The notes beneath the pieces are model-generated. The model made no database searches. It was not told where the DNA came from and worked only from the letters and a program-made list of their open reading frames with translations. The position numbers and the translations under genes are program-made. Source: Trujillonella endophytica (GTDB lineage: Bacteria > Actinomycetota > Actinomycetes > Mycobacteriales > Geodermatophilaceae). From it: 64,000 nucleotides of DNA. The stretch covers positions 1,054,001-1,118,000 of the forward strand of contig NZ_JABGCI010000001.1 in NCBI RefSeq assembly GCF_019799905.1. The letters run 5' to 3'. The number at the start of each line of letters is the position of its first letter. Positions within the stretch are counted from its first letter, which is position 1. Positions 8,251 through 17,340 of the stretch are shown here, one piece after another.

Positions 8251-9129
8251 TCAGGCGGTGGCCGCCTCCGCCGTCCGCTCGAAGCCCGCCCGCACGATCG
8301 GCGACTGCCGGACCCGCAGCGGCAGGGCGAGCAGGCCCTGCCGGAACGCCCGCAACGCACCGGTCGCCGCGGCGTCGGTGAGCCCGAAGCCGGGCATGGA
8401 GAACATCCTCCGCGCCCACCCCGGCAGCAGCGCGAAGCCGAGCCCGGCCAGCCCGCCCCACGCCGGTCGGGCGGGGGTGAGCAGCTGCACCCAGGTCGGC
8501 ATCGGCGGCACGAGCAGCAGCCGGATGGCGTTGCGGGCGTCGTCGGTGGCGGCCAGCGACGGCCGCATGTCGGCGAAGTACGCGTCGAGCGCGGCCACGG
8601 TGCGCGGCACGGTCTCCTCCGGTACCCCGACGAGGGTGGCGGCGACCACCTGCTCGGCGACGTAGCGGTCGGCGTCGTCGTCGGTCAGCGGGACCCCGGC
8701 GCGGCGCGCGGTGGTCAGCAGCGAGTCCACCTCGCAGTTGTGCACCCAGAGCAGCAGGTCGGCGTCGTCCACCCGGTAGGCCCGGCCGGTGCTCTCCTCC
8801 ACACCACCCAGCTGGTGGTGCAGGCCGCGCACCCGGGCCACCATCCGGCGCGCCTCGGTGCGGCTGCCGAAGGTGAGCGTCTCGACGTACTGGCCGGTGC
8901 GGATCAGCCGCTGCCACGGCTCGTCGCGGAAGGCCGCGGAGTTGCGCGCGACGCCGTCCATCGCGACCGGGTGCAGCGCCTGCAGCATCAGCGCGCGCAG
9001 CCCACCCGCCGAGTAGCTCGGGTCCGCGTGGATCCGCCAGGTGACGCTGTCGGGGCCGAAGAAGCCGCGGTGGTCCTCCTCGGCGGTCCAGTCGCCCGGT
9101 TCGGGCAGCGGCGTCCGGTAGCCGGTCAC
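8251..9129 (-). CDS. oxygenase MpaB family (DUF2236) protein
   Basis: A 292-residue protein with the DUF2236/MpaB features: FGPDSVTWRIHADP at the start, LMLQALHPVAMDG (the conserved His), RTGQYVETLTFG, and LLLWVHNCEVDS, then a C-terminal helical part. The family includes haem-dependent oxygenases such as latex-clearing protein and MpaB. Start GTG 9129 overlaps the stop of the upstream alpha/beta hydrolase by 4 bases, so the pair is an operon. Substrate unknown; a lipid or ester role is a guess from the hydrolase partner. Confidence 0.85.
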   Translation of the reverse strand: MTGYRTPLPEPGDWTAEEDHRGFFGPDSVTWRIHADPSYSAGGLRALMLQALHPVAMDGVARNSAAFRDEPWQRLIRTGQYVETLTFGSRTEARRMVARVRGLHHQLGGVEESTGRAYRVDDADLLLWVHNCEVDSLLTTARRAGVPLTDDDADRYVAEQVVAATLVGVPEETVPRTVAALDAYFADMRPSLAATDDARNAIRLLLVPPMPTWVQLLTPARPAWGGLAGLGFALLPGWARRMFSMPGFGLTDAAATGALRAFRQGLLALPLRVRQSPIVRAGFERTAEAATA

Positions 9130-10085
9130 GGGCGACCCGCCGCCGTGGCGTCGGAGTCGGCGTCCTCGTCGGCGGCGGAGACCGAGACCGAGGCCCAGAA
9201 CTCCAGCAGCAGCCGGAGCGTCTCCGGTGGGTTCTCGACCGCCGGGGAGTGGATCGAGCCCGGAATCACCGCGTACCGGGCGCCGAGGCGGCGGGCCATG
9301 TCGGCCTGCGCGGCCGGGGTCCAGGCGTCGTCGGCCACGCCGTGGGCCACCAGCACCGGCACCCCGGTGGCCGCCAGCTCGGCGACGCGGTCGGGCTCGG
9401 AGGTCATCGCGTCGGCCATGCCGCGCAGCCCCGCCGCGTTGTTGGCGAGGAACCGGCGGGCGTAGAAGGCCCGGGTGGGGGCGGGCACCGCCTGCGCCTT
9501 GGGGTCGGTCATCGCCAGCTGCTCGAGCGTCTCGTGCACCAGCGGCACGCCGCCCTCGTCCAGCAGCGGGCCGAGGTGGTCCAGCAGCGCCACGCGCGGG
9601 CCGACCAGCTCCGACGGCCCGGAGCCGAGCAGGGTCAGCGAGCGGACCGCCGAGGGGTCGGCGAGGACCGCGGCGCGGGCCACCAGCCCGCCGAAGCTGT
9701 GGCCCAGCAGGTGCGGGACGCCGGTCTCGTCGGCGAGCACCCGCGCGACGGCGAGCAGGTCCTCCGCGAGCTCGGTCACCGAGTAGCGCGCCGGGTCGTC
9801 GGGACCGGGGGACTCGAACTGCCCGCGCTGGTCGATCGCCACCACCCGGTAGCCGGCGGCGGACAGCGGGGCCAGCAGCGGGGCGAAGTCCTCCTTGCTG
9901 CCGGTGTAGCCGGCGACCATGAGCACGGTGCCGCGCGCGCCGTCCCCGCCGGTGTCCAGCCCGGCCAGCGGTCCGGCCCCGCCGGCGAAGGTGCGGGCGG
10001 CCGCGTCGTGGTCGGCGAGCTGGCGCAGGTCGTCGGGCGCGATGGAGAGGGTGGTGCGGTCGTCGGAGCCGCCGGGCAGGACCAT
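9126..10085 (-). CDS. alpha/beta hydrolase
   Basis: A 319-residue serine hydrolase. Visible are an oxyanion region MVAGYTGSKEDF, VVAIDQRGQFES, the nucleophile elbow GHSFGG, a late acid region (VLVAHGVADDAWTP) and a C-terminal His in PGSIHSPAVENPPE. There is no lipid-anchor or signal sequence. It starts at ATG 10085 and is coupled by a GTGA overlap to the MpaB-family gene downstream. Substrate not predictable. Confidence 0.85.
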   Translation of the reverse strand: MVLPGGSDDRTTLSIAPDDLRQLADHDAAARTFAGGAGPLAGLDTGGDGARGTVLMVAGYTGSKEDFAPLLAPLSAAGYRVVAIDQRGQFESPGPDDPARYSVTELAEDLLAVARVLADETGVPHLLGHSFGGLVARAAVLADPSAVRSLTLLGSGPSELVGPRVALLDHLGPLLDEGGVPLVHETLEQLAMTDPKAQAVPAPTRAFYARRFLANNAAGLRGMADAMTSEPDRVAELAATGVPVLVAHGVADDAWTPAAQADMARRLGARYAVIPGSIHSPAVENPPETLRLLLEFWASVSVSAADEDADSDATAAGRP

Positions 10086-10143
10086 GCACCCAGTGAACCG
10101 CGCGGTGGCCGTCGCTGCCGCCCAGGCCCCGACCGGGCCACCC

Positions 10144-11322
10144 TCAGGAGTGTGCGAGCACCCGGTCGGGCAGCCGGTAGACCACCACCGGCCCGATCGT
10201 GGCCGCCCGTCCGCCGGCCGGGAGCTCGCCGTCGAGCGTGCTGCGGCCGGTCTCGGCGCCGGTCCGGGCGACCCGCGCGACGAACGCGCCCTCCTCGGGC
10301 ACGAGCACCGGCGGGTCGACGAGCTCCAGCGACTTGTCGGTGTCGACGGCGGGCAGCCCGAGCGACCGCGCGAACCACAGCACCCGCCCACCGCTCTGTT
10401 CGACGGCGACGAGGGTGCCGCGCGCCCAGACGAAGAGCGTGCCGGCGCTGTCGACCGTGGCGGGCGCGGGCTCGTCGGCACCGACGGCCGGCAGCGGGAC
10501 GGCCGGGAGCGGCTCTCCGCTGCCGGCCTGGAACAGCTGCAGCTCGTCCCCGCTCACCACGGCCACCAGCCGGTCGGTGCCGGCCAGCGCGACGCTGCCC
10601 GCGCCTCCGGCCGGCGGCAGGTCGCGGCTCCACAGCTGGTCGCCGCTGCCGCGGTCCAGCCCCCGCAGCCGGGTGGTCCCGTCGCAGGACTCCAGCAGGA
10701 CGACGGCGGCGCTGCCGACGGCTCCGTCCTCGATCCGGCAGTCGTCGGACGCGTCGGCCCGCCAGCGCAGGGTGTCGCTGCCCGGGTCGACCACGACCAC
10801 CCCGGTCGGCGCCGTCGCCAGCACCATGCCCGGGGAGCTGGTCAGCGCGATGTCGGGGCGCAGGCTCAGGTTCCGCGTCCACTGCCGCACTCCGGTCCCC
10901 GCGTCGAGGGCCACGGCCTCGTCACAGCGGCCGGCGGTGGCGAACACGGCGATCACCCGGCCGTCGACCGCGGTGGCGTCGCAGAGCCGCGCGTTGGACC
11001 GGGTGTAGTGCCAGGCCTCCTCGCCGGTGACCGCGTCGATCGCCCGCACGCCGTGCGGATCCCCGACCACGACCCGGCCGGCCTGCACGGGGACCTCGGG
11101 CATCGGGTCCCCGTCGACGGCCCAGGCCTCGGAGACGGCTGCGGCCGGCGCCCCGTCGGGGACGTCGGCCGGGCCGGCGGTGGTGCTCTCCGTCGCCGCG
11201 GCGTCCGAACCGCGCCACAGCAGCGCGGCCACCACGACCAGGGCGAGCGTGGCCGCCGTCCACACCCAGACGCGCAGCGGCGGGCGGCGCAGCCGGGGGA
11301 CGGCAGCCGAGCCGGGACCCAT
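10144..11322 (-). CDS. PQQ-binding-like beta-propeller protein (Rv3212-like)
   Basis: A 392-residue protein with one N-terminal membrane anchor (about residues 20-38, VWTAATLALVVVAALLW), then an extracytoplasmic eight-bladed PQQ-like repeat region. Blades recur as A-x-D-x-x-T/S-G-x-x-x-W (for example AIDAVTGEEAWHY, ALDAGTGVRQWTR, GLDRGSGDQLWSR). These proteins usually bind no PQQ and act as scaffolds. It starts 8 bases after the RhlE stop, so the two are one transcript, the same neighbour pair as Rv3211/Rv3212 in M. tuberculosis. Confidence 0.8.
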   Translation of the reverse strand: MGPGSAAVPRLRRPPLRVWVWTAATLALVVVAALLWRGSDAAATESTTAGPADVPDGAPAAAVSEAWAVDGDPMPEVPVQAGRVVVGDPHGVRAIDAVTGEEAWHYTRSNARLCDATAVDGRVIAVFATAGRCDEAVALDAGTGVRQWTRNLSLRPDIALTSSPGMVLATAPTGVVVVDPGSDTLRWRADASDDCRIEDGAVGSAAVVLLESCDGTTRLRGLDRGSGDQLWSRDLPPAGGAGSVALAGTDRLVAVVSGDELQLFQAGSGEPLPAVPLPAVGADEPAPATVDSAGTLFVWARGTLVAVEQSGGRVLWFARSLGLPAVDTDKSLELVDPPVLVPEEGAFVARVARTGAETGRSTLDGELPAGGRAATIGPVVVYRLPDRVLAHS

Positions 11323-11330
11323 GCCGCCGA

Positions 11331-13262
11331 CTATGCGTCGGACCCGGAACCGCCGCCGGAACCGCCGTCGGTGCCGCCCGAGCCAGCCGGCCGGCGGCCG
11401 GAGCCGCCACGACGGCGACGACGGCGCGGCCTGCCCGTGCCGTCGCCCGGACCCGTGGCGCCCTCGCCGGCCTCGCTGGTGGCGACGGCGGCGTCGGGCG
11501 AGCTCGCGGCCGCGGCCCCGCTGTCCTCGGACACGGCAGCGGCGCCCTCGGCGGCCGGTCCGGCGCCGCGCGTGCGGCGGCGGGGGCGGCTCTTGCGCGG
11601 GCCGGCCGGGCGCTCGGCCTCGTCGGCCGGTCCGGCGTCGCGCGCCGGGCCGCGGCTGTCCCGGCCGGCATCGCGGCCGGCCGGGCGGTTGCGCTTGCCG
11701 GTCTCGCCGAGGTCCTCGAGGGTCTCGGCCTCCAGGCCCTCGCGGGTGCGCTGCGAGCGGGGCAGCCGGCCCGTGGCGTTCTCGGGGACGTCGAGGTCGC
11801 TGTAGACCCACGGCGAGGTGGAGTAGGTCTCCGGCGGGTCGGCGAAGTCCAGGTCCAGCGCCTTGTTGATCAGCTGCCAGCGCGGGATGTCGTCCCAGTC
11901 GACCAGGGTGACCGCGACGCCGGTGCTCCCGGCGCGGCCGGTGCGGCCGATCCGGTGCACGTAGGTCTTCTCGTCCTCCGGGCACTGGTAGTTCACGACG
12001 TGGCTCACGCCGGTGACGTCGATGCCGCGGGCCGCGACGTCGGTGGCGACCAGGACGTCGACCTTGCCGCTGCGGAAGGCGCGCAGCGCCTGCTCGCGGG
12101 CCCCCTGGCCGAGGTCGCCGTGCACGGCGGCGGCCGCGAAGCCACGGTCGACCAGCTCGTCGGCGACCTTCTGCGCGGTGCGCTTGGTGCGGCAGAACAC
12201 CATCACCAGGCCGCGGTCGCGGGACTGCAGCACGCGGGAGAGCAGCTCGGGCTTGTCCAGGTTGTGCGCCCGGTAGATGAACTGGGTCGTCTGCGGGACC
12301 GTGCTGCCCTCGTCGTTGCCGTGCGCGCGGATGTGCGTCGGCTGGGTCATGAACGACCGGGAGAGGGTGACGATCGGCCCGGGCATGGTGGCCGAGAAGA
12401 GCATCGTCTGCCGCTTCTCGGGGACCATCGCGAGGATCCGCTCGATGTCGGGCAGGAAGCCCAGGTCGAGCATCTCGTCGGCCTCGTCGAGGACGAGGAC
12501 CCTGACCTTGCCCAGGATCAGGTCGCCCCGCTGGGCCAGGTCCAGCAGTCGCCCGGGCGTGCCGACGACGATCTCGACGCCCTTCTGCAGCGACTCGACC
12601 TGCGGCTCGAACGCCCGGCCGCCGTAGATGGCCTGCACGCGGATGCCGCGGCGGGTGCCGGCGGCTGCCAGGTCGCGGGCGACCTGCACGCACAGCTCGC
12701 GGGTGGGGACGACGACCAGCGCCTGCGGGACGCCGTCGCCACCCTCGGCGGGCGGGGTGACGCGCTGCAGCATCGGGACGCCGAAGCCGAGGGTCTTGCC
12801 GGTGCCGGTGCGTGCCTGGCCGATCAGGTCGTTGCCCGCCAGGGCCAGCGGGAGGGTGAGCTCCTGGATGGCGAACGTGCGGTGGATCCCCACGTCGGCC
12901 AGGGCCCCGACGATGTCGGGATGCACGTCGAAGTCGCTGAACAGGGGGCTGTCGGGGGCGACCGGCGCGCCGCCGAGCTCCTCGACGGTCTGCTCGATCT
13001 GCTCCGGTGCGGGCGCGCCGGTCTCGGCGTGCTCCAGCTCGGTGGTGGTGGGGGTGTCGTCGGTGGACGTCAGTGGTCTCGCCTCGGTCTGCTGGGGGAG
13101 CGGGCACCGGCGTCGACGGCGTCGTCGCTGCGGTCCGCTCCGCGGTCGGGGGTCGCGGATCTCTCTCCAGCGCCGACGCGGCCAGCGGACCGGGGTCGCC
13201 TGCGAGGGCTGCCCGGGAGACTGCCCCGCGCCCGGTTGGGGGGTCGGCGGGGCGTCGTCCAA
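11331..13262 (-). CDS. rhlE: DEAD-box RNA helicase, RhlE type
   Basis: DEAD-box ATP-dependent RNA helicase. It has the Q motif (FAIQELTLPLALAG), Walker A ARTGTGKT, PTREL, GTPGRLLD, DEAD with EMLDLGF, SAT, and the C-terminal helicase motifs VATDVAARGIDV and HRIGRTGRAG. An acidic and Arg/Gly-rich tail ends the protein. The boundary given starts at TTG 13262. The first about 60 codons are Arg-rich low complexity without a ribosome site, and the real start may be the CTG at 13073, giving about 580 residues. A TAGCAT -10 lies at 13312-13317. It takes part in RNA unwinding or ribosome/mRNA turnover, by family. Confidence 0.85.
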   Translation of the reverse strand: MDDAPPTPQPGAGQSPGQPSQATPVRWPRRRWREIRDPRPRSGPQRRRRRRRCPLPQQTEARPLTSTDDTPTTTELEHAETGAPAPEQIEQTVEELGGAPVAPDSPLFSDFDVHPDIVGALADVGIHRTFAIQELTLPLALAGNDLIGQARTGTGKTLGFGVPMLQRVTPPAEGGDGVPQALVVVPTRELCVQVARDLAAAGTRRGIRVQAIYGGRAFEPQVESLQKGVEIVVGTPGRLLDLAQRGDLILGKVRVLVLDEADEMLDLGFLPDIERILAMVPEKRQTMLFSATMPGPIVTLSRSFMTQPTHIRAHGNDEGSTVPQTTQFIYRAHNLDKPELLSRVLQSRDRGLVMVFCRTKRTAQKVADELVDRGFAAAAVHGDLGQGAREQALRAFRSGKVDVLVATDVAARGIDVTGVSHVVNYQCPEDEKTYVHRIGRTGRAGSTGVAVTLVDWDDIPRWQLINKALDLDFADPPETYSTSPWVYSDLDVPENATGRLPRSQRTREGLEAETLEDLGETGKRNRPAGRDAGRDSRGPARDAGPADEAERPAGPRKSRPRRRTRGAGPAAEGAAAVSEDSGAAAASSPDAAVATSEAGEGATGPGDGTGRPRRRRRRGGSGRRPAGSGGTDGGSGGGSGSDA

Positions 13263-13408
13263 GACGTGTCAGCGCACGTGGATCAGGCGGGCTGGAGGCC
13301 TGCCGAGCCCCATGCTAGCGCGCGGGCCGGTCAGCCTCCGTCCCGCCGCGTGTCGGTACCCCCCTCCCGGGGCACCCGAGGAGTTCCCCCGACCCCGAGG
13401 AGCCTGCC

Positions 13409-14059
13409 GTGACCACGGTCGAGACCCGTGCCGTCGTCGATCTCCTGGGCGCGCTCGCCTACGCCGAGCTGACCGCCTTCGACCGGCTCGCGGAGGACGC
13501 CCGGCTGGCCCCCACGCTGACCGGCCACGCCGCGCTGGCCCGCATGGCGGCGGCGGAGCTGGCCCACCACGGGCGGCTGACGGAGCGCCTGGTCGAGCTC
13601 GGGGCGGACCCGGCGGAGGCGATGACGCCCTTCGTCGCCGCGCTCGACGCCTTCCACGCCACCACCCGGCCGCGGACCTGGCTCGAGGGCCTGGTCAAGG
13701 CCTACGTCGGCGACGGGCTGGCGGCCGACTTCTACCGCGAGCTCGCCACGTTCCTGCCCGAGCCCGACCGCGGGCTGATCGTCGAGGTCATGGCCGACAC
13801 GGGCCACGCGGACTTCGCCGTCCGCGAGGTCCGCGCCGCGATCGCGACCAACCGGACCGTCGCCGGACGGCTCGCGCTCTGGGGCCGCCGGCTGGTCGGC
13901 GAGGCGATCACCCAGTCCCAGGCCGTCATCGCCGAACGCGACGAGCTCGCGCAGCTGATCATGGCGGGCACCGGCGACCTGTCCGGCATCGGCCGGCTGA
14001 TCGAGCGGATCACCAGCGCGCACACCGAGCGCATGAAGGCCCTCGGCCTCAATCCCTGA
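13409..14059 (+). CDS. ferritin-like (MiaE-like) protein
   Basis: A 216-residue all-helical protein of the MiaE_2/ferritin-like family (Rv3210c position). Pairs of Glu/His typical of di-iron four-helix bundles are visible: AYAELTAF near residue 16, AAAELAHHGRL near 47-57, and later VMADTGHADFA. If the di-iron site is intact it could hydroxylate a tRNA or other substrate; this is not shown for actinobacteria. Start GTG 13409 follows GAGGAG at about 13398. It is divergent from rhlE. Confidence 0.75.
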   Translation: MTTVETRAVVDLLGALAYAELTAFDRLAEDARLAPTLTGHAALARMAAAELAHHGRLTERLVELGADPAEAMTPFVAALDAFHATTRPRTWLEGLVKAYVGDGLAADFYRELATFLPEPDRGLIVEVMADTGHADFAVREVRAAIATNRTVAGRLALWGRRLVGEAITQSQAVIAERDELAQLIMAGTGDLSGIGRLIERITSAHTERMKALGLNP

Positions 14060-14222
14060 ACCGGGCGCGCGTCGCAGGTCACACGGTCGCGCCCGCGGTC
14101 ACCGGGTCAGCCCGGCACCGGTGGGTATGGGCGGCGCTGTCCACCGCGCGCACCTCCCCGGCTCGTCGGTCAGGACCGCGGACGACGGCGGGGCGCCCGG
14201 AGCCCGGGCACGAGAGGACGAC

Positions 14223-15143
14223 ATGCGCGGACGGCGGCCGGCCGGCGACCGACGGCTGCCCCTGGTGTCGGCCCACCGCGGCGGCGCGGGCTCGGATCGG
14301 GCCCGCGAGAACACCATCGGGGCACTGCGCGACGCCACGGAGCTCGACTGCGAGTACGTCGAGTTCGACGTCCAGCGGTGCCGGGGTGGCGTGTACGTCG
14401 TCCACCACGACAAGCACGTGCGCATCGGCGACCGGCGGGTGCCCATCCCGGCGCTCACCTTCGAGGAGTTCACCCGCCACGCCGACACCCACCTCGTGCT
14501 CGACGACGCCCTGGACGTGCTGCGGGGGCGCAAGAAGGTGCACCTGGACCTGAAGTTCGTGTCCGACCTCGAGGAGGCCGGGGCCGTGCCGCACGGGCAC
14601 GAGCTCGGGCTGGTCCAGCACGTGGTCGACGTGATGGGCGCGGAGAACGTCGTCGTGACGGGGCTGCGGGACCGGGCGGTGGCGGCGGTCCGGAGCTGGT
14701 CGCGGGAGCACCACCCCGACCTGCTGGTGGGGCTGTCGCTGAGCCGGGACGTCGGCGTGCGGGGGCTGCGCAAGCTGGTGACCGGGCGCCTGGACCAGCT
14801 GCTGCCGAGCCGGCGGCTGCGGACGAGCGACGCCAACCTCGTCGTCTGCCAGCGGACCCAGGCCCGGCTCTGGGGCGCGCGCTGGGCCCGGGGCCACGGC
14901 CTGCCGCTGCTGGTGTGGACCGTCGACGACCCGGGCGAACTACGGGGGTGGCTCGGCGACGAGCGCACCTGGATGGTGACGACGAACTTCCCGCAGCGGG
15001 CGGTCGACCTGCGCCAAGAGCTGGTCGCGCCGGCTGCGGGCGCCCGACCCGCGGCTCCAGTCGCGGTCCGTCCCGCCCCGGGAACGCCGACGGGGCGCCC
15101 TCTCCGGAGAGAGGACGCCCCGCGTCGGGCCGGTGAGCTCTAG
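14223..15143 (+). CDS. glycerophosphodiester phosphodiesterase family protein
   Basis: A 306-residue GDPD-type TIM barrel. The catalytic set is present: SAHRGG, RENT, EYVEFDVQ (Glu and Asp metal ligands), VVHHDKH, HLDLKF, and the late LLVWTVDDPG. It hydrolyses glycerophosphodiesters to an alcohol and glycerol 3-phosphate, by family. ATG 14223 has GAGAGGACG just upstream. Unusually, the last about 17 codons are encoded by a terminator-like hairpin (15092-15121), and the stop overlaps the DUF3107 stop by 4 bases tail to tail. Confidence 0.85.
   Translation: MRGRRPAGDRRLPLVSAHRGGAGSDRARENTIGALRDATELDCEYVEFDVQRCRGGVYVVHHDKHVRIGDRRVPIPALTFEEFTRHADTHLVLDDALDVLRGRKKVHLDLKFVSDLEEAGAVPHGHELGLVQHVVDVMGAENVVVTGLRDRAVAAVRSWSREHHPDLLVGLSLSRDVGVRGLRKLVTGRLDQLLPSRRLRTSDANLVVCQRTQARLWGARWARGHGLPLLVWTVDDPGELRGWLGDERTWMVTTNFPQRAVDLRQELVAPAAGARPAAPVAVRPAPGTPTGRPLRREDAPRRAGEL
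15092..15121. terminator. hairpin inside the 3' end of the GDPD gene
   Basis: GGGGCG + CCTCTC pairs with GAGAGG + CGCCCC (12 bp, one mismatch, 4-nt loop). It sits within coding sequence and just beyond the stop of the convergent DUF3107 gene, so it likely serves both directions. Confidence 0.55.
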
Positions 15144-15382
15144 GAGCCGGCGCCGGCGATGAAGCCCACCCGCGGCTTGTCGGCCGGGGCGATCTCCACG
15201 TAGGCGATCCGGTCGACCGGGACGACGACGCGGCGACCGCGGTCGTCGACCAGGGAGAGCAGCCCGTCCTTCGTGGCGCCGCTCATGGCCGCGGCCACGT
15301 CGGCAGCGATCTCGTCGGGGGTCTTGGGGCTGTCGATGACCAGCTCCCGGGGGGAGTGTTGGACACCGATCTTGACTTCCAC
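15140..15382 (-). CDS. DUF3107 family protein
   Basis: An 80-residue protein of the actinobacterial DUF3107 family (Rv3208A/TB9.4 position). It starts VEVKIGVQHSPRELVID and continues with DRIAYVEIAPA, a compact alpha/beta protein with no known function. GTG 15382 was chosen because GAGGAG lies 8 nt upstream; an in-frame start at 15418 is less likely. It lies next to the TetR regulator in the same orientation, as in mycobacteria. Confidence 0.8.
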   Translation of the reverse strand: MEVKIGVQHSPRELVIDSPKTPDEIAADVAAAMSGATKDGLLSLVDDRGRRVVVPVDRIAYVEIAPADKPRVGFIAGAGS

Positions 15383-15482
15383 GCGGATGCCTCCTCGAGT
15401 TGCACTGCTGGCGTCCACGCTAGTCCAGGCGCAGGCGGGCGACCTGCCGCGCGGCTGCGCCGTCAGCGAACGGGCTCCCCGC

Positions 15483-16133
15483 TCAGGAGGCGGACGCGTC
15501 GCCGGCCTCGACCCGCGGGAACCCGGACATGCCGCGCCAGGCCAGCGCCGACATGAAGGTGACCGCCTCGTCGCGGCTGACCGAGCCCTTGCTGGCCAGC
15601 CACCAGCGGGCGCTGGTCTCGGCCAGCCCGGTGAGCCCCGAGGCCAGCAGCAGCGCGCGCTCGTGGTCGGCGCCGGTCTCCGCGCCGATGACGTCGGCGA
15701 TCGCCTCGACGCACGCGCGGGTGCCCCGGTCGACCAGCGTGCGGACGTCCTCGTCGTTGCGCAGGTCGGACTCGAAGACCAGCCGGAACGCCTCGCCCTC
15801 GGCGTCGATGAAGTCGAAGTACGCCCCCACGGCGCCGTCGACGCGCTCGCGGTTGTCCGCGGTCCCCGACATCGCCCGGCGCACCCGCTCGGTCAGCTCG
15901 GTGACCTGCAGCTCCAGCAGCGCCAGGTACAGCTCCCGCTTGCCCGGGAAGTGCTGGTAGAGCACGGGCTTGCTCACGCCGGCCCGGTCGGCGATCTCGT
16001 CCATCGCCGCCGCGTGGAACCCCTGGGCCACGAAGACCTCCTGGGCGGCCTGCAGCAGTTGCAGGCGGCGCGCGCCACGCGGGAGACGCGCGGTGCGACG
16101 GGCCGGGGCAGGTGATGGGCGCGACAGTGACAT
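15483..16133 (-). CDS. TetR family transcriptional regulator
   Basis: A 216-residue TetR repressor. The N-terminal HTH is clear at about residues 40-75 (AAMDEIADRAGVSKPVLYQHFPGKRELY), with a helical ligand domain after it. The position corresponds to Rv3208 in M. tuberculosis. A TAACAT -10 lies 9 nt before ATG 16133. The alpha/beta hydrolase gene starts divergently 68 bases away, so autoregulation and control of that gene are plausible, but no palindromic operator is obvious. Confidence 0.85.
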   Translation of the reverse strand: MSLSRPSPAPARRTARLPRGARRLQLLQAAQEVFVAQGFHAAAMDEIADRAGVSKPVLYQHFPGKRELYLALLELQVTELTERVRRAMSGTADNRERVDGAVGAYFDFIDAEGEAFRLVFESDLRNDEDVRTLVDRGTRACVEAIADVIGAETGADHERALLLASGLTGLAETSARWWLASKGSVSRDEAVTFMSALAWRGMSGFPRVEAGDASAS

Positions 16134-16142
16134 GACGGGGCG

Positions 16143-16148
16143 ATGTTA
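16143..16148 (-). promoter_or_regulatory. -10 element for TetR gene
   Basis: TAACAT on the minus strand, 9 nt before ATG 16133; leaderless or near-leaderless. Confidence 0.5.
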
Positions 16149-16189
16149 CCGGCGGGTCACCACGGTGCGCGCCGTGGCACGAGGCGTTC

Positions 16190-16195
16190 TACCGT
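16190..16195 (+). promoter_or_regulatory. leaderless promoter -10 for alpha/beta hydrolase
   Basis: TACCGT exactly 6 nt before GTG 16202. Confidence 0.65.
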
Positions 16196-16201
16196 TCCCC
16201 G

Positions 16202-17215
16202 GTGCTCCGATCCGCCGGATCCGCGCCGACGCCCGCACGGGCGTCGGACGTCCCCCTGCCGCCGCTCGACACCGCGTCGGCGGCCTGGCCCGGCAGCCCG
16301 ATGCGCGTGCGGGGCGGTGACGTCTTCGTCCGGTGCACCCCGTGGCGCGGCCCCGTCGACGGGCCGGACGCGGACGCGCCCCGCGAGCGCGCCGTGTACG
16401 TGCACGGCCTGGGCGGCGCCTCCACCAACTGGACCGACCTCGCCGGGCTGCTCGCGGTCCGCTTCGAGGGGTGGGCGGTGGACCTGCCCGGCTTCGGCCG
16501 CAGCCAGCCGCCCCCGCGGGGCTCGTACTCCATCCGCGGCCACGTCCAGGCCGTCGTCGACGTGCTGGAGCGGGTCGCCGCCGAGCCGGGGGAGGCCGCC
16601 GGCCGGCCGGTGCACCTGCTCGGCAACTCGCTGGGCGGCCTGGTGAGCCTGATGGTCGCCGCCCGGCGGCCGGACCTGGTGGCCACGCTGACGCTGGTCT
16701 CCCCGGCGATGCCCGTCTACCGGGTGCCGCGCGCCTTCAGCCCCGCCCTGCTGCTGCTCCTGCTGCCCGGGATGCCGACGGTGGCCGAGCGGCGGCTCGC
16801 GGGCGTGACCCCGGAGCAGCAGGTGCGCGGCATGGTCCGGATGTGCTTCGGCGATCCGTCGCGGATCCCGCGGCAGCGGCTGGACCAGGCGCTCGCGGAG
16901 ATGCGCGAGCGCGCCGAGCAGGCCTGGGCGCACCGGGCGCTCGCCCGGAGCATGCGCGGGCTGATGACCTCCTACCTGCGCGTGGGTGCGGCCAACGCGT
17001 GGCGGATGGCCCGCGCGCTGCGCGTGCCGACGCTGGTCGTCTGGGGCGACCGCGACCGGCTGGTCGACCCGGCCCTCGCCCCGCGGCTGGCCACGGTGGT
17101 GCCCGAGGCGCGGTTGCTCCTGCTCCCCGGGGTGGGGCACGTGGCGATGCTGGAGGCCCCGGAGGAGACCGCGCGCGCCGTCCTCGGACTCGTCGAGGAC
17201 GTCGCCGTGGGGTGA
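16202..17215 (+). CDS. alpha/beta hydrolase
   Basis: A 337-residue alpha/beta hydrolase. Visible are AVYVHGLGGASTNWTDL, VDLPGFGRSQPP, the nucleophile elbow GNSLGG, an acid in VVWGDRDRLVDP and the catalytic His in GVGHVAMLEAPEE. The lid is rich in Leu/Pro (ALLLLLLPGMP). It is leaderless from TACCGT 16190 and divergent from the TetR gene. It could be an esterase or epoxide/haloalkane-type hydrolase; the substrate is unknown. Confidence 0.85.
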   Translation: MLRSAGSAPTPARASDVPLPPLDTASAAWPGSPMRVRGGDVFVRCTPWRGPVDGPDADAPRERAVYVHGLGGASTNWTDLAGLLAVRFEGWAVDLPGFGRSQPPPRGSYSIRGHVQAVVDVLERVAAEPGEAAGRPVHLLGNSLGGLVSLMVAARRPDLVATLTLVSPAMPVYRVPRAFSPALLLLLLPGMPTVAERRLAGVTPEQQVRGMVRMCFGDPSRIPRQRLDQALAEMRERAEQAWAHRALARSMRGLMTSYLRVGAANAWRMARALRVPTLVVWGDRDRLVDPALAPRLATVVPEARLLLLPGVGHVAMLEAPEETARAVLGLVEDVAVG

Positions 17216-17340
17216 TGCCGGCGGCAGCGCCGACACGCCCCGCACCGACTGGCACTCGACACTCACGGCCCGTCACCGTGAGACTCTGGCGGGTGGCCGG
17301 GGACCGGCCGGCAGACCGACGACCCGCGGGAGGGCGTGCC

